Shown piece after piece: positions 27,130 to 39,177 of a stretch of 64,000 nucleotides of DNA. How positions within the stretch are numbered: position 1 is the stretch's first letter; every line of letters begins with the position of its first letter. Origin of the DNA: Agromyces aurantiacus (GTDB lineage Bacteria; Actinomycetota; Actinomycetes; Actinomycetales; Microbacteriaceae); NCBI RefSeq assembly GCF_016907355.1, contig NZ_JAFBBW010000001.1, positions 2,418,001 to 2,482,000 on the forward strand. Direction: 5' to 3'. A model generated the notes under the pieces. It saw only the letters and a list, made by a program, of their open reading frames with translations. It searched no databases and was not told where the DNA came from. The position numbers and the translations under genes are program-made.

Positions 27130-29226
27130 GTGGCACCTCTGCACTGGGACCCCATCGACGACCGCGCGGTCGACACGGCGCGTGTGCTCGCCGCCGACGC
27201 CGTGGAGAAGGTCGGCAACGGCCACCCCGGCACGGCGATGAGCCTCGCCCCCGTCGCCTACCTGCTCTACCAGAAGGTCATGCGCCGCGACCCGGCGGAC
27301 CACCGCTGGCTCGGGCGCGACCGCTTCATCCTGTCGGCGGGCCACAGCTCGCTGACCCAGTACGTCCAGCTCTACCTCGCGGGCGACGGCCTCGAGCTCT
27401 CCGACCTCGAGGCCCTGCGCACGTGGGGATCGAAGACGCCCGGCCACCCCGAGTACGGACACACCGACGGCGTGGAGATCACGACCGGCCCGCTCGGGCA
27501 GGGCCTCGCCTCCGCGGTGGGCTTCGCCTACGCGGCGCGCTACGAGCGCGGCCTGTTCGACCCCGAGGCGCCCGCGGGCGAGAGCCCGTTCGACCACCAC
27601 GTCTACGTGATCGCGAGCGACGGCGACCTCGAGGAGGGCGTGACGAGCGAGGCCTCCTCGCTCGCCGGCCACCAGCAGCTGGGCAACCTCGTCGTGATCT
27701 ACGACTCGAACCAGATCTCCATCGAGGACGACACCGACATCGCCTTCACCGAGGATGTCGCCAAGCGCTACGAGGCGTACGGCTGGCACGTCCAGACGGT
27801 CGACTGGAAGAAGACCGGTCAGTACATCGAAGACGTCGCCGAGCTGAACGACGCGATCGAGGCCGCGAAGGCCGAGACCGGCAAGCCCTCGATCATCGTC
27901 CTGAAGACGATCATCGGATGGCCCGCGCCCAACAAGCAGAACACCGGCAAGATCCACGGCTCGGCGCTCGGCGCCGACGAGCTCGCCGCCACCAAGGAGG
28001 TGCTCGGCTTCGACCCCGACCAGCACTTCGTGGTCGCCGACGAGGTCATCGAGCACACGCGCGGCAACGCGCGCGACCGCGCCGCCGAGGCCAAGGCCGC
28101 CTGGCAGCAGGCGTTCGACGCGTGGGCCGCGGCCAACCCCGAGCGCAAGGCGCTGCTCGACCGCCTCGAGGCCGGCGAGCTGCCCGAGGGCCTCGAGTCC
28201 GCGCTGCCGGTCTTCGAACCGGGTACGGATGTCTCGACGCGCGCCGCATCGGGCAAGGTCATCAACGCACTCGCCGCGCAGCTGCCCGAGCTGTGGGGCG
28301 GGTCGGCCGACCTCGCCGAGTCGAACCTCACCACGATCAACGGCGCCGCGTCGTTCATCCCGAAGCAGTGGTCGACGCACGAGTTCGCCGGCAACCCGTA
28401 CGGCCGCGTGCTGCACTTCGGCATTCGCGAGCACGCCATGGGCTCGATCCTCAACGGCATCGTGCTGCACGGCCCGACCCGCGCGTTCGGCGGCACGTTC
28501 CTGATCTTCAGCGACTACATGCGCCCCGCCGTGCGCCTGGCCGCGCTCATGGGCATCCCGTCGATCTTCGTCTGGACCCACGACTCGGTCGCGCTCGGCG
28601 AGGACGGCCCGACGCACCAGCCGATCGAGCAGCTCTCGTCGCTGCGCGCCATCCCGAACCTCTCGGTGGTGCGCCCGGCCGACGCGAACGAGACCGCGTA
28701 CGCGTGGCTCGAGATCCTCACGCGCCGCGGCGGCCCTGCCGGCATCGCGCTGACCCGCCAGAACATCCCGGTGTTCGAGCGGGGCGAGGGCGCGGCATCC
28801 GGTGACACGCTCGCCTCGGCCGCGAACGTCGGCAAGGGCGCGTACGTGCTGGCCGACGCCGCGTCGGGCACGCCCGACGTGATCATCCTCGCCACCGGCT
28901 CCGAGGTGCAGGTCGCGCTCGCGGCCCGCGAGCAGCTCGCCGCCGACGGCGTCGCCGCGCGCGTCGTCTCCGCGCCGAGCCTCGAGTGGTTCGAGGAGCA
29001 GGATGCCGCGTACCGCGAGTCGGTGCTGCCGGCCTCGGTCACCGCGCGCGTGAGCGTCGAGGCCGGCCTCGCGCTCAGCTGGTACCGCTACCTCGGCACG
29101 CGCGGCCGCGCAGTCTCGATCGAGCACTTCGGCGCCTCGGCCGACTACAAGACGCTGTTCCGCGAGTTCGGGATCACGGCCGAGGCCGTCGTCGCCGCCG
29201 CGAAGGAATCGCTCGCCTCCGCGTGA
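27130..29226 (+). CDS. tkt: Transketolase
   Basis: Thiamine-diphosphate enzyme moving two-carbon units in the non-oxidative pentose phosphate pathway. 698 residues. Seen: [41 protein letters not shown], the ThDP motif [32 protein letters not shown] (GDG...N pattern), [12 protein letters not shown], and [19 protein letters not shown]. Start GTG 27130 with AAGGAA upstream; the frame is open earlier but unconserved. First of a six-gene operon covering the whole pentose phosphate route to 6-phosphogluconate. Confidence 0.97.
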   Translation: MAPLHWDPIDDRAVDTARVLAADAVEKVGNGHPGTAMSLAPVAYLLYQKVMRRDPADHRWLGRDRFILSAGHSSLTQYVQLYLAGDGLELSDLEALRTWGSKTPGHPEYGHTDGVEITTGPLGQGLASAVGFAYAARYERGLFDPEAPAGESPFDHHVYVIASDGDLEEGVTSEASSLAGHQQLGNLVVIYDSNQISIEDDTDIAFTEDVAKRYEAYGWHVQTVDWKKTGQYIEDVAELNDAIEAAKAETGKPSIIVLKTIIGWPAPNKQNTGKIHGSALGADELAATKEVLGFDPDQHFVVADEVIEHTRGNARDRAAEAKAAWQQAFDAWAAANPERKALLDRLEAGELPEGLESALPVFEPGTDVSTRAASGKVINALAAQLPELWGGSADLAESNLTTINGAASFIPKQWSTHEFAGNPYGRVLHFGIREHAMGSILNGIVLHGPTRAFGGTFLIFSDYMRPAVRLAALMGIPSIFVWTHDSVALGEDGPTHQPIEQLSSLRAIPNLSVVRPADANETAYAWLEILTRRGGPAGIALTRQNIPVFERGEGAASGDTLASAANVGKGAYVLADAASGTPDVIILATGSEVQVALAAREQLAADGVAARVVSAPSLEWFEEQDAAYRESVLPASVTARVSVEAGLALSWYRYLGTRGRAVSIEHFGASADYKTLFREFGITAEAVVAAAKESLASA

Positions 29227-29252
29227 GCGCGAGCATGAAGGAGACCAACCTC

Positions 29253-30365
29253 ATGAGCACCAACACCCCCACCGCCGCGCTGTCGCAGGCCGGCGTCAGC
29301 ATCTGGCTCGACGACCTGTCGCGCCAGCGGATCGCCTCGGGCGGCCTCGAGCGCCTGATCGCCGAGCGCGACGTCGTCGGCGTCACGACGAACCCGACGA
29401 TCTTCGCCGCGGCCCTGACCGACGGCGAGTCCTACCGCGAGCAGCTGCACGCCCTCGCGGCCGACGGCGCCGACGTCGACCGTGCGGTCTTCGAGATCAC
29501 GACCGACGACGTGCGCGATGCCGCCGACCACTTCCTGCCGACGTACGAGCGCACCGACGGCTACGACGGCCGCGTCTCGATCGAGGTCTCCCCCGACCTC
29601 GCGAACGACACCGACGCGACGATCGCCGAGGCGCACCGCCTCTGGGAGAAGGTCGACCGGCCCAACGTCATGATCAAGATCCCCGCCACGCGCGAGGGCC
29701 TCCCCGCGATCACCGCCGTGATCGGCGCCGGCATCAGCGTCAACGTCACGCTGATCTTCAGCCTCGACCGCTACCGCGAGGTCATCGACGCGTACCTCGC
29801 GGGCCTCGAGCAGGCCAAGGCCGCGGGCATCGACCTCTCGACCATCCACTCGGTCGCCTCGTTCTTCGTGTCGCGCGTCGACACCGAGATCGACAAGCGC
29901 CTCGACGCGATCGGCACCCCCGAGGCCGCCGCGCTCAAGGGCCGCGCGGGCGTCGCCAACGCGCGCCTGGCCTACGAGCTGTACGAGCAGCAGTTCGCGA
30001 GCCCGCGGGCGATCGCGCTGCTGGATGCCGGCGCGAACCGCCAGCGCCCGCTGTGGGCCTCGACCGGCGTCAAGGACCCCTCGCTGCCCGACACCCTCTA
30101 CGTGACCGAGCTCGTGGCCCGCGGCATCGTGAACACGATGCCCGAGAAGACCCTCGAGGCCACGTACGACCACGGCGTGATCGAGGGCGACACGGTCACC
30201 GGCAACTACGCCGAGGCCGGTCGCGTGCTCGACGCCCTCGCGGGCGTCGGCGTCGACTACGACGAGGTGACCGAGCTGCTCGAGCGCGAGGGCGTCGAGA
30301 AGTTCATCGTCTCGTGGAGGGAACTGCTCGAGACGGTCCGCGGCGCACTGGAGGCCGCACGATGA
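29253..30365 (+). CDS. tal: Transaldolase
   Basis: Transfers dihydroxyacetone units via a Lys Schiff base. 370 residues, the long actinobacterial form. Seen: [38 protein letters not shown], the catalytic lysine in [12 protein letters not shown], and [13 protein letters not shown]. Start ATG 29253, with AAGGAG 10 nt upstream; an ATG at 29235 would overlap that ribosome-binding site. Its stop overlaps the pgi start (ATGA). Confidence 0.96.
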   Translation: MSTNTPTAALSQAGVSIWLDDLSRQRIASGGLERLIAERDVVGVTTNPTIFAAALTDGESYREQLHALAADGADVDRAVFEITTDDVRDAADHFLPTYERTDGYDGRVSIEVSPDLANDTDATIAEAHRLWEKVDRPNVMIKIPATREGLPAITAVIGAGISVNVTLIFSLDRYREVIDAYLAGLEQAKAAGIDLSTIHSVASFFVSRVDTEIDKRLDAIGTPEAAALKGRAGVANARLAYELYEQQFASPRAIALLDAGANRQRPLWASTGVKDPSLPDTLYVTELVARGIVNTMPEKTLEATYDHGVIEGDTVTGNYAEAGRVLDALAGVGVDYDEVTELLEREGVEKFIVSWRELLETVRGALEAAR

Positions 30366-31966
30366 GCTTCCGCATCTCCGTGAGCGGCCCCGCCGCCGAT
30401 GCGGTCCGCCGCGTCGTCCCGCAGCTCGTGGCCGACGAGGTCGCCTCGCGCATCACCGCGCTCGACTCCAGCCTCTGGGGCCCCGAGGCCGAGGCCGAGG
30501 CGTCAAAGCGCCTCGGCTGGACCGAGGCCGTCGCGGTCTCGCGTCCGCTGCTGCCCGAGATCGCCGCGCTGCGCGACGAGCTCCGCGCCGCCGGCGTCGA
30601 CCACATCGTGCTCGGCGGCATGGGCGGCTCCTCGCTCGCACCCGAGGTCATCACGCGCACCGCGCGCGCGGGCCTGACGGTGCTCGACTCGACCGAGCCC
30701 GGCCAGGTGCGCGCCGCCCTCGCCGACCGGCTCGAGCGCAGCGCACTGGTCGTGTCGTCGAAGTCGGGCTCGACCGTCGAGACCGACTCGCAGCGGCGCG
30801 CGTACGAGCAGGCGTTCCGCGACGCCGGCATCGACCCGGCCTCGCGCATCATCGTCGTGACCGACCCGGGCTCGCCGCTGGACGAGTCGGCGCGCGCGGC
30901 GGGCTACCGCGTCTTCAACGCCGACCCCACCGTGGGCGGCCGCTACTCGGCGCTCACGGCGTTCGGCCTCGTGCCGTCGGGCCTCGCCGGGGTCGACCTC
31001 GAGGAGCTCCTCGCCGAGGCCGAGGCGATCGAGCTCTCGCTCGCGATCGACTCCGAGGAGAACCCGGGCCTCGTGCTCGGCGCCGCGATCGCGGCGGCCG
31101 AGCCGCGCCGGGACAAGCTCGCGATCGTGGCCGACGGCACCCACATCGTCGGCTTCGCCGACTGGGCCGAGCAGCTCATCGCCGAGTCGACCGGCAAGGA
31201 GGGCACCGGCATCCTGCCCGTCGTCCTCGGCCCCGACGCGCCCGAGCTGTCGGATGTCGCGTCCGATGTCCAGGTCGTCCGCCTCGTCGACGACGCCGGC
31301 AGCCACCTCTTCGTCGACGACACCGACGGCGAGATCCGCGTGTCGGGCACGCTCGGCGCGCAGCTGCTCGTCTGGGAATACGCGACGGCCGTCGCCGGTC
31401 GCATCCTCGGCATCAACCCGTTCGACCAGCCCGACGTCGAGTCGGCGAAGATCGCCGCGCGGGGCCTGCTCGACGCGCGTCCCGAGCCGGCCCCGGCCGC
31501 GTTCGTGACCGACGGCATCGAGGTCCGCGGCACGCCCGACGTGATCGGTGCGGCCAGCGACCTCGCCTCGGCGATCGAGGTGCTGCTCGAGGAGGTGCCC
31601 GCCGACGGGTACATCTCGGTGCAGGCCTACGTCGACCGCGTCGCGCACCCCGAGATCGAGGAGCTCCGCGACCTGCTCGCAGCCCGCAGCGGTCGCCCGG
31701 TGACGTTCGGCTGGGGCCCCCGCTTCCTGCACTCGACCGGCCAGTACCACAAGGGCGGTCCCGCGCACGGCGTGTTCCTCCAGCTCGTGCAGCGCTCCGG
31801 CGACGACCTCGCGATCCCCGAGCGGCCGTTCACGTTCGGCGAGCTCATCGCCGCGCAGGCCTCGGGCGACGCGTCGGTGCTCGCCGAGCACGGGCGCCCG
31901 GTGCTCACGCTCACGCTGCCCGATCCGAGCGCCGACCTCGCGTCGCTGCGCTCCGCGATCGGCTGA
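30362..31966 (+). CDS. pgi: Glucose-6-phosphate isomerase
   Basis: Interconverts glucose 6-phosphate and fructose 6-phosphate. 534 residues. Seen: [27 protein letters not shown] (sugar-phosphate-binding SIS region), [18 protein letters not shown], and the C-terminal [13 protein letters not shown] with the active-site Lys/His region. This is the shorter TAL-PGI-like version placed between tal and zwf in many actinobacteria rather than the 550-residue E. coli-like form. Start ATG 30362 overlaps the tal stop. Confidence 0.94.
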   Translation: MSFRISVSGPAADAVRRVVPQLVADEVASRITALDSSLWGPEAEAEASKRLGWTEAVAVSRPLLPEIAALRDELRAAGVDHIVLGGMGGSSLAPEVITRTARAGLTVLDSTEPGQVRAALADRLERSALVVSSKSGSTVETDSQRRAYEQAFRDAGIDPASRIIVVTDPGSPLDESARAAGYRVFNADPTVGGRYSALTAFGLVPSGLAGVDLEELLAEAEAIELSLAIDSEENPGLVLGAAIAAAEPRRDKLAIVADGTHIVGFADWAEQLIAESTGKEGTGILPVVLGPDAPELSDVASDVQVVRLVDDAGSHLFVDDTDGEIRVSGTLGAQLLVWEYATAVAGRILGINPFDQPDVESAKIAARGLLDARPEPAPAAFVTDGIEVRGTPDVIGAASDLASAIEVLLEEVPADGYISVQAYVDRVAHPEIEELRDLLAARSGRPVTFGWGPRFLHSTGQYHKGGPAHGVFLQLVQRSGDDLAIPERPFTFGELIAAQASGDASVLAEHGRPVLTLTLPDPSADLASLRSAIG

Positions 31967-31981
31967 TCCCCGGGAGCGAAC

Positions 31982-33523
31982 ATGCATCCGGTCGAGATCA
32001 CGGCGACGCACAATCCGCTGCGGTCGCCCAAGGACTATCGCCTGAACCGGATCGCCGGCCCGTCGAGCCTCATCATCTTCGGCGTCACCGGCGACCTGTC
32101 GCGCAAGAAGCTCATGCCCGCGGTGTACGACCTCGCGAACCGGGGGCTCCTGCCCCCGGGGTTCGCGCTGGTCGGCTTCGCGCGCCGCGACTGGGAGGAC
32201 GAGGACTTCGAGCAGGTCGTCCACGACTCGGTGAAGCAGTACGCGCGCACCGAGTTCCGCGAGGACGTCTGGCAGCAGCTCGCACGCGGGATCCGGTTCG
32301 TGCCCGGCGCCTTCGACGACGACGCGGCCTTCGACCGCCTGCGCCACACCGTCGAGGAGCTGGACCGCGAACGCGGCACGATGGGCAACCACGCGTTCTA
32401 CCTGTCGATTCCGCCGAAGTCGTTCCCGATCGTCACGGAACAGCTCAAGCGGTCGGGGCTGACCGAGCAGCGCGAGGGACAGTGGCGCCGCGTCGTCATC
32501 GAGAAGCCGTTCGGGTCCGACCTGAAGACGGCCATTGAGCTGAACGACGTCGTCGCCTCGGTCTTCCCGCCCGACTCGGTGTTCCGCATCGACCACTACC
32601 TCGGCAAGGAGACGGTCCAGAACATCCTCGCGCTGCGGTTCGCGAACCAGCTGTACGAGCCGATCTGGAACGCGAACTTCGTCGACCACGTGCAGATCAC
32701 GATGGCCGAGGACATCGGAGTGGGTGGCCGGGCCGGCTACTACGACGGCATCGGCGCGGCTCGTGATGTCATCCAGAACCACCTGCTGCAGTTGCTCGCG
32801 CTCACCGCCATGGAGGAGCCGATCTCGTTCGACGCCGCCGACCTGCGCGCCGAGAAGGAGAAGATCCTGCGGGCCGTGCGCCTGCCCGACGACCTGTCCA
32901 CGGCGACCGCCCGCGGCCAGTACTCGGGCGGTTGGCAGGGCGGCGAGAAGGTCATCGGCTTCCTCGACGAGGACGGCATGAACCCGCAGTCCACGACCGA
33001 GACCTACGCGGCCATGAAGCTGCTCATCGGCACGCGCCGGTGGGCGGGCGTGCCGTTCTACCTGCGAGCCGGAAAGCGTCTGGGCCGTCGAGTGACCGAG
33101 ATCGCGGTCGTGTTCAAGCGCGCGCCGCAGCAGGTGTTCGCCGACAGCCAGACCTCGCAGCTCGGCCAGAACGCGCTCGTCATCCGGGTCCAGCCCGACG
33201 AGGGCGTGACGATCCGCTTCGGCTCCAAGGTGCCGGGCGCCGGCATGCAGGTCCGCGACGTCACGATGGACTTCGGCTACGGGCACGCCTTCACCGAGGC
33301 CAGCCCCGAGGCGTACGAGCGGCTGATCCTCGACGTGCTGCTCGGCGAGCCGCCGCTCTTCCCCCGTCAGGAGGAGGTCGAGCTCTCGTGGAAGATCCTC
33401 GACCCCATCGAGGAGTTCTGGGCCACGCAGGGTCAGCCCGAGCAGTACCGACCCGGCTCGTGGGGACCCGACTCGGCCGATGAACTCCTCGCCCGCGACG
33501 GACGCACCTGGAGGCGCCCATGA
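31982..33523 (+). CDS. zwf: Glucose-6-phosphate 1-dehydrogenase
   Basis: First oxidative pentose phosphate step, giving 6-phosphogluconolactone and NADPH. 513 residues. Seen: nucleotide-binding IIFGVTGDLSRKKLMPAVYDL, EKPFGSDLKTA, the active-site signature RIDHYLGKETVQN, and FYLRAGKRLGRRVTEIAVVFK. Start ATG 31982, GGAG 7 nt upstream, 15 nt after pgi. The stop overlaps opcA by 4 nt; OpcA is needed for Zwf activity or assembly in cyanobacteria and actinobacteria. Confidence 0.97.
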   Translation: MHPVEITATHNPLRSPKDYRLNRIAGPSSLIIFGVTGDLSRKKLMPAVYDLANRGLLPPGFALVGFARRDWEDEDFEQVVHDSVKQYARTEFREDVWQQLARGIRFVPGAFDDDAAFDRLRHTVEELDRERGTMGNHAFYLSIPPKSFPIVTEQLKRSGLTEQREGQWRRVVIEKPFGSDLKTAIELNDVVASVFPPDSVFRIDHYLGKETVQNILALRFANQLYEPIWNANFVDHVQITMAEDIGVGGRAGYYDGIGAARDVIQNHLLQLLALTAMEEPISFDAADLRAEKEKILRAVRLPDDLSTATARGQYSGGWQGGEKVIGFLDEDGMNPQSTTETYAAMKLLIGTRRWAGVPFYLRAGKRLGRRVTEIAVVFKRAPQQVFADSQTSQLGQNALVIRVQPDEGVTIRFGSKVPGAGMQVRDVTMDFGYGHAFTEASPEAYERLILDVLLGEPPLFPRQEEVELSWKILDPIEEFWATQGQPEQYRPGSWGPDSADELLARDGRTWRRP

Positions 33524-34491
33524 TCGTCGAACTGCCCGACACCACGACCAGCCAGGTGTCGAAGACCCTCGTCAAGATCCGCGAGGAGGGCGGCGTCGTC
33601 GCCCTCGGTCGGGTGCTCACGCTCGTGATCGCCACGGTGCCCGAGGGCGAGGAGGAGGCCATCGAGGCCGCGAACGACGCGTCGCGCGAGCACCCGATGC
33701 GCGTCATCGTCGTCTCGAAGGACGATGAGGACGACGCGGGAGCGGATGCCGAGGAGAGCCGCCTCGACGCCGAGATCCGGGTCGGCGGCGACGCCGGCGC
33801 CAGCGAGGTCATCATCCTGCGCGCCCGCGGCGACGCCGCCCAGGACGAGCAGAGCCTCGTCATGGGCCTGCTGCTGCCCGACGCCCCCGTGGTCGCATGG
33901 TGGCCCGGCGCCGCCCCGGCCGTGCCCGGCGACTCGCCGCTCGGACGCATCGCCCAGCGGCGCATCACCGACGCGTCGACGCAGCCCGACCCGCAGGCGG
34001 CACTCGTGCATCTCGCCGAGAGCTACCGCCCGGGCGATGCGGACTTCGCGTGGACGCGCCTGACGCTCTGGCGCGCTCAGCTCGCGGCGGTGCTCGACCA
34101 GCCGCCGTACGTGCCGGTCACGGCCGTGAGCGTCACGGGCGCGGTCGACTCGCCGTCGACGACGCTGCTCGCCGCGTGGCTGTCGATGCAGCTCGGCGCA
34201 CCTGCCGACTGCGCGCTGACCGGCCTCGAGCACGGCTCGCACGGCATCCACGGCGTGCACCTCGTGCGCTCGACCGGCCGGATCGAGCTGGTGCGCGACC
34301 AGCCGGGCGTTGCGACGCTGCGCCAGCCGGGACAGCCCGTGCATGACGTCGCACTCCCCCGCCGGAGCCTGCGCGACTGCCTTGCCGACGAGCTGCGCCG
34401 CCTCGATCCCGATGAGCTGTACGGTGAGGTGATCACCAGGGGGCTCGCGCTGGTCTCGCAGCGAGCGGCGGACGAAGGAGTGACCGTATGA
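33520..34491 (+). CDS. opcA: Glucose-6-phosphate dehydrogenase assembly protein OpcA
   Basis: Allosteric/assembly partner of Zwf. 323 residues. Seen: MIVELPDTTTSQVSKTLVKI, VLTLVIATVPEGEEEAIEAANDASREHPMRVIVV and LLLPDAPVVAWWPGAAP, all typical for OpcA. An acidic insertion (SKDDEDDAGADAEES) lies between two core segments. Start ATG 33520, coupled to zwf; its stop overlaps pgl. Confidence 0.96.
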   Translation: MIVELPDTTTSQVSKTLVKIREEGGVVALGRVLTLVIATVPEGEEEAIEAANDASREHPMRVIVVSKDDEDDAGADAEESRLDAEIRVGGDAGASEVIILRARGDAAQDEQSLVMGLLLPDAPVVAWWPGAAPAVPGDSPLGRIAQRRITDASTQPDPQAALVHLAESYRPGDADFAWTRLTLWRAQLAAVLDQPPYVPVTAVSVTGAVDSPSTTLLAAWLSMQLGAPADCALTGLEHGSHGIHGVHLVRSTGRIELVRDQPGVATLRQPGQPVHDVALPRRSLRDCLADELRRLDPDELYGEVITRGLALVSQRAADEGVTV

Positions 34492-35258
34492 CGAACGAGC
34501 GCCGCGTGCTCGTCCATCCCGACAAGGACACCCTGGCCGGGGCGGTCGCCGCCCGGTTCATCACCAAGGTGCTCGACCTGCTGGACGTCCAGGAGGTCGT
34601 GCACGTGGTGCTGACCGGCGGGTCGATGGGCGGTGCGGTGCTCGAGGCGGTGCGCGAGTCGCCCGCGCGGCAGTCGATCGACTGGTCGCGCGTGCACTTC
34701 TGGTGGGGCGACGAGCGGTGGGTGCCCGAGGGCGACGCCGATCGCAACGACCGCCAGTCGCGCGAGGCGCTCCTGGACGCGCTCGACCTGCCGGCCGGGA
34801 ACGTCCACCCGTTCCCCGCGTCCGACCAGGGCCTCACGCTCGATGAGGCGGCCGACGCGTACGCGGCCGAGCTGGCGCGCTTCGGCGCGGAGGGCCTGCC
34901 GCATCCGGTGTTCGACATCGTGTTCCTCGGCGTCGGTCCCGACGGGCACATCGCCTCGCTGTTCCCGCACCGCTCGGGCATCCAAGTGGTCGACCGCCCG
35001 GTGATCGCCGTGCGCGAGTCGCCCAAGCCGCCGCCCGAGCGGCTCAGCCTCACCCGCCCCGTGATCAACGGGTCGCAGCGGGTGTGGCTCGTGCTCGCGG
35101 GCGCCGACAAGGCGTCGGCGCTGGGGCTCGCGCTCGCCGGCGCCAGCCGCGACGAGGTCCCGGTGGCCGGCATCAAGGGACGCCGCCGCACGGTGTTCTT
35201 CGTCGACCGCGATGCCGCCGCAGAGGTGCCCGAGGCGCTCATCGCGCGCGACTACTGA
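34488..35258 (+). CDS. pgl: 6-phosphogluconolactonase
   Basis: Hydrolyses 6-phosphogluconolactone. 256 residues, DevB-type glucosamine-6-phosphate-isomerase-like fold. Seen: VVLTGGSMGGAVLEA, VHFWWGDERWVPEGDADRN, DIVFLGVGPDGHIASLFPH and TRPVINGSQRVWLVLAGADKA. Last gene of the operon, followed after 15 nt by a strong hairpin. The 6-phosphogluconate dehydrogenase gene is not in the window. Confidence 0.97.
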   Translation: MTNERRVLVHPDKDTLAGAVAARFITKVLDLLDVQEVVHVVLTGGSMGGAVLEAVRESPARQSIDWSRVHFWWGDERWVPEGDADRNDRQSREALLDALDLPAGNVHPFPASDQGLTLDEAADAYAAELARFGAEGLPHPVFDIVFLGVGPDGHIASLFPHRSGIQVVDRPVIAVRESPKPPPERLSLTRPVINGSQRVWLVLAGADKASALGLALAGASRDEVPVAGIKGRRRTVFFVDRDAAAEVPEALIARDY

Positions 35259-35273
35259 ACCGCACGCTGACGG

Positions 35274-35307
35274 CGAACGGGCCGCCCCCGAGGGGGCGGC
35301 CCGTTCG
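35274..35307. terminator. Bidirectional terminator between pgl and rbpA
   Basis: CGAACGGGCCGCCCCC (35274-35289) and GGGGGCGGCCCGTTCG (35292-35307): perfect 16-bp stem with a 2-nt centre between convergent genes, 15 nt after pgl and 23 nt after the rbpA stop. Confidence 0.88.
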
Positions 35308-35330
35308 TCGTTGCGCGGCGATGCGCGCGT

Positions 35331-35696
35331 TCAGTCCTTCTGCGCCGTGCCGCGGCGTGCGCGCAGCTGCTGCAGCGCCTCCTCGAGGAGCGCGGCGGCC
35401 TCCTCCTCGGTGCGCCGCTCCTTCACATACGCGAGATGCGTCTTGTAGGGCTCGAGCTTCGCGACCGCTGGCGGGTTGTCCTTGTCGCGACCGGCCGGCA
35501 GCCCCGTCGAGGGGCTGTCGATGACGTCGGGGATCTCCTCCTCGGGGAGGTTCGCCGCGAAGTAGCGGACCGTCTCGTTGCCCTGGGCGTCCCAGTAGCT
35601 CACGGCGACCCGGTCGGCGTGGAAGCCGCGGTCCTGCTCGCCCATGGGGCCGGAACCGACTCGCGAGCCCCGGATCGCACTGTTGCCTGATGCCAC
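35331..35696 (-). CDS. rbpA: RNA polymerase-binding protein RbpA
   Basis: Actinobacterial protein that binds RNA polymerase and group 1/2 sigma factors and stabilises open promoter complexes. 121 residues. Seen: SAIRGSRVGSGPMGEQDRG (N-terminal tail), the core SYWDAQGNETVRYFAANLPEEEIPD and GLPAGRDKDNPP, and the C-terminal sigma-interaction helix KTHLAYVKERRTEEEAAALLEEAL. Start GTG 35696 with GGAGGT 6 nt upstream. It follows secG by 11 nt, so the two are probably one transcript. Confidence 0.95.
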   Translation of the reverse strand: MASGNSAIRGSRVGSGPMGEQDRGFHADRVAVSYWDAQGNETVRYFAANLPEEEIPDVIDSPSTGLPAGRDKDNPPAVAKLEPYKTHLAYVKERRTEEEAAALLEEALQQLRARRGTAQKD

Positions 35697-35707
35697 GGTG
35701 ACCTCCG

Positions 35708-35959
35708 TCAGATTCCGGCGTCGAACTTGGTGATCAGCCCGAGGACCACGATGCACGTCACCCACACGAGGCCGAGGATGATCGTGATGCGGTTCAGGTT
35801 GCGCTCCGCGACCCCGGACGCGCCGAGGTTCGACGTGACGCCGCCGCCGAACATGTCGGACAGCCCGCCGCCGCGACCCTTGTGCAGCAGGATCAGGAGC
35901 GTGAGCAGGATGCTCGTGAGGCCGAGCAGCACCTGCAGGACGACCTGGAGAATCTCCAC
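35708..35959 (-). CDS. secG: Preprotein translocase subunit SecG
   Basis: Third subunit of the SecYEG channel. 83 residues with two membrane helices (about 4-24 and 57-77). Seen: the loop HKGRGGGLSDMFGGGVTSNLGASGVAERNLNRIT, the family hallmark (shown by HKGRGGGLSDMFGG). Start GTG 35959 with GGAAAGG upstream. A TATACT -10 (36010-36005) gives it its own promoter just after the tpiA terminator. Confidence 0.95.
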   Translation of the reverse strand: MEILQVVLQVLLGLTSILLTLLILLHKGRGGGLSDMFGGGVTSNLGASGVAERNLNRITIILGLVWVTCIVVLGLITKFDAGI

Positions 35960-36004
35960 GGTGAAACCTTTCCGGGCATGACGAAGTGTCGATGCCGCCA
36001 GTCG

Positions 36005-36010
36005 AGTATA
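36005..36010 (-). promoter_or_regulatory. -10 box of secG-rbpA
   Basis: TATACT on minus, predicted start near 35998, leader about 39 nt with GGAAAGG before the GTG. The -35 position falls inside the tpiA terminator stem and is weak. Confidence 0.6.
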
Positions 36011-36014
36011 GCCG

Positions 36015-36058
36015 TCCGCGCCGCCCGAGCCCGTCTCGGCGGGGCCGGGCGGCGCGGA
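36015..36058 (-). terminator. Terminator of gap-pgk-tpiA
   Basis: TCCGCGCCGCCCG (36015-36027) pairs with CGGGCGGCGCGGA (36046-36058), 13 bp, loop of 18 nt. It begins 8 nt past the tpiA stop. Confidence 0.8.
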
Positions 36059-36066
36059 ATGACGCG

Positions 36067-36855
36067 TCAGGCGCCGACGTGCTTCTTGAATCGCACGATG
36101 CTCGAGAACTCGTCGAGATCGAGGCTCGCCCCGCCGACGAGCGCGCCGTCGACGTCGGGCTCGCGCAGGAACGACGCGATGTTCGCGGCCTTGACCGAGC
36201 CGCCGTAGAGGATGCGCGTCGAGGCGGCGAGCTCGTCGCCCGCGACCTCGGCGAGCACGGCGCGCAGCGCTGCGGCGACCTGCTGCGCCTGGTCGGGCGT
36301 GGCCGCCTGTCCGGAGCCGATCGCCCAGACGGGCTCGTACGCGACGACGAGGCCCTTCGCGACGTCGACCCCCTCGAGCGCCGCGCGCAGCTGCGCCACG
36401 GGCACGGCGCTCGCGCCGTGCTGCTCGAGGTCCTCCGCGGTCTCGCCCACGCACAACACGGGCACGAGCCCGTGGCGATGGGCGGCGACGACCTTGGCGT
36501 TCACGACCTGGTCGGTCTCCCCGTGGTACTGGCGTCGCTCGGAGTGCCCGATGATGACGTACCGGCAGTCGAGCTTCGCGAGGAACGCCCCGGAGACCTC
36601 GCCCGTGTACGCGCCCGAGTCGTGCTGGGACAGGTCCTGCGCGCCGTAGCCGATCGGCAGGTCGTCGGCCGACACGAGCGTCTGCACCGAACGGAGGTCG
36701 GTGAACGGCGGGAAGACCGCGACCTCGGCGTCGGCGAAGTCGTGCTTCGCGTCGGCGAGGCTCCACGCGAGCTTCTGCACGAACGCGATCGCCTGCAGGT
36801 GATCGAGGTTCATCTTCCAGTTGCCCGCGATGAACGGGGTGCGGCCTACTGCCAT
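36067..36855 (-). CDS. tpiA: Triosephosphate isomerase
   Basis: Interconverts dihydroxyacetone phosphate and glyceraldehyde 3-phosphate. 262 residues. Seen: [12 protein letters not shown] (catalytic Lys), [11 protein letters not shown] (catalytic His), [18 protein letters not shown] (catalytic Glu and flexible loop), [12 protein letters not shown] and ALVGGASLD. Start ATG 36855 with GGAGG upstream; it overlaps the pgk stop by 10 nt, showing coupling. Confidence 0.98.
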   Translation of the reverse strand: MAVGRTPFIAGNWKMNLDHLQAIAFVQKLAWSLADAKHDFADAEVAVFPPFTDLRSVQTLVSADDLPIGYGAQDLSQHDSGAYTGEVSGAFLAKLDCRYVIIGHSERRQYHGETDQVVNAKVVAAHRHGLVPVLCVGETAEDLEQHGASAVPVAQLRAALEGVDVAKGLVVAYEPVWAIGSGQAATPDQAQQVAAALRAVLAEVAGDELAASTRILYGGSVKAANIASFLREPDVDGALVGGASLDLDEFSSIVRFKKHVGA

Positions 36856-38060
36856 CCGAGGACCTCCAGTCCGGGGAGCTTCTTTCCTTCGAGGAATTCC
36901 AGGCTCGCGCCGCCGCCCGTCGAGATGTGCCCGAAGGCGCCCTCGTCGAAGCCGAGCTGGCGCACCGCGGCGGCGGAATCGCCACCGCCGACGACGCTGA
37001 GTCCGTCGACCTCGGTGAGCGCGGATGCGACGGTGCGCGTGCCCTCGGCGAAGGGCGCGAGCTCGAACACGCCCATCGGGCCGTTCCAGAACACCGTCTT
37101 CGCCGCGCGGATGCGCTCGGCGAACGCGGCCGCGGTGTCGGGCCCGATGTCGAGGCCGAGTCCCGAGGCGCCGAACGGCGTCTGCTCGATCGCGTCGGCC
37201 GCGGTGACCTGGTGCTCGGCGTCGGCCGAGAAGGATGCGGCGACCACGACGTCGGTGGGCAGCACGATGTCGACGCCGCGCTCCGCGGCATCCGCGAGGT
37301 AGCCCTTCACGGTGTCGATCTGGTCGGCCTCGAGCAGGCTCGAACCCACCTCGTGCCCCTGCGCCGCGAGGAACGTGAACAGCATGCCGCCGCCGATGAG
37401 CAGCGCGTCGACGCGCGGCAGCAGGTGCTCGATCACGCCCAGCTTGTCGGAGACCTTGGAGCCGCCGAGCACGACGACGTAGGGTCGCTCGGGCTTCTCG
37501 GTGAGCCGGTCGAGCACGTCGAGCTCGGCTGCGATGAGCAGGCCGGCCGCGCTCGGGCGCAGCTGCTCGAGCTCGTAGACGCTCGCCTGCTTGCGGTGCA
37601 CGACGCCGAAGCCGTCGGAGACGACCGCGTCGGCGAACTCGGCGAGCTGCCCCGCGAACGCGGTGCGCTCGGCCTCGTTCTTGCTCGTCTCGCCGGGGTT
37701 GAAGCGCAGGTTCTCGAGTACGAGCACCTCGCCGTCGCCGAGCGCCGCGACCTTGGCCGCGGCGTCCTCGCCGACCGTGTCGGCGGCGAACGAGACGGGT
37801 GCGTCGAGCAGCTCGCCGAGGCGGGTGGCCACGGGCTCGAGGCTGTACTTCGGGTCGGGTGCGCCCTCGGGGCGGCCGAGGTGCGAGATCACGATCACCT
37901 TGGCGCCCTGTTCGACGAGCGCGGTGAGGGTGGGGACCGACGCGCGCACGCGGCCGTCGTCCGTGATGACCCCGTCCTTGAGAGGGACGTTGAGGTCGCA
38001 ACGGACGACGACGCGAGTGCCGGCGAGCGGACCCAGGGAATCGATGGTTCGAAGGGTCAC
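36846..38060 (-). CDS. pgk: Phosphoglycerate kinase
   Basis: Glycolytic ATP-forming step. 404 residues. Seen: [53 protein letters not shown] (DAFG-type motif read as DGFGVVHR), [16 protein letters not shown] and [10 protein letters not shown]. Two substitutions in the usually DAFGTAHR segment are tolerable in the family. Start GTG 38060, 10 nt after the gap stop. Confidence 0.97.
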   Translation of the reverse strand: MTLRTIDSLGPLAGTRVVVRCDLNVPLKDGVITDDGRVRASVPTLTALVEQGAKVIVISHLGRPEGAPDPKYSLEPVATRLGELLDAPVSFAADTVGEDAAAKVAALGDGEVLVLENLRFNPGETSKNEAERTAFAGQLAEFADAVVSDGFGVVHRKQASVYELEQLRPSAAGLLIAAELDVLDRLTEKPERPYVVVLGGSKVSDKLGVIEHLLPRVDALLIGGGMLFTFLAAQGHEVGSSLLEADQIDTVKGYLADAAERGVDIVLPTDVVVAASFSADAEHQVTAADAIEQTPFGASGLGLDIGPDTAAAFAERIRAAKTVFWNGPMGVFELAPFAEGTRTVASALTEVDGLSVVGGGDSAAAVRQLGFDEGAFGHISTGGGASLEFLEGKKLPGLEVLGWQ

Positions 38061-38070
38061 GTCACTCGCC

Positions 38071-39177
<1,107 letters not shown>

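Noticed and set aside
37591..37620. Altered DAFG motif in phosphoglycerate kinase (DGFGVVHR) as a sign of pseudogene
   Set aside because: All other motifs, length and gene order are normal; variation here occurs in actinobacterial Pgk.
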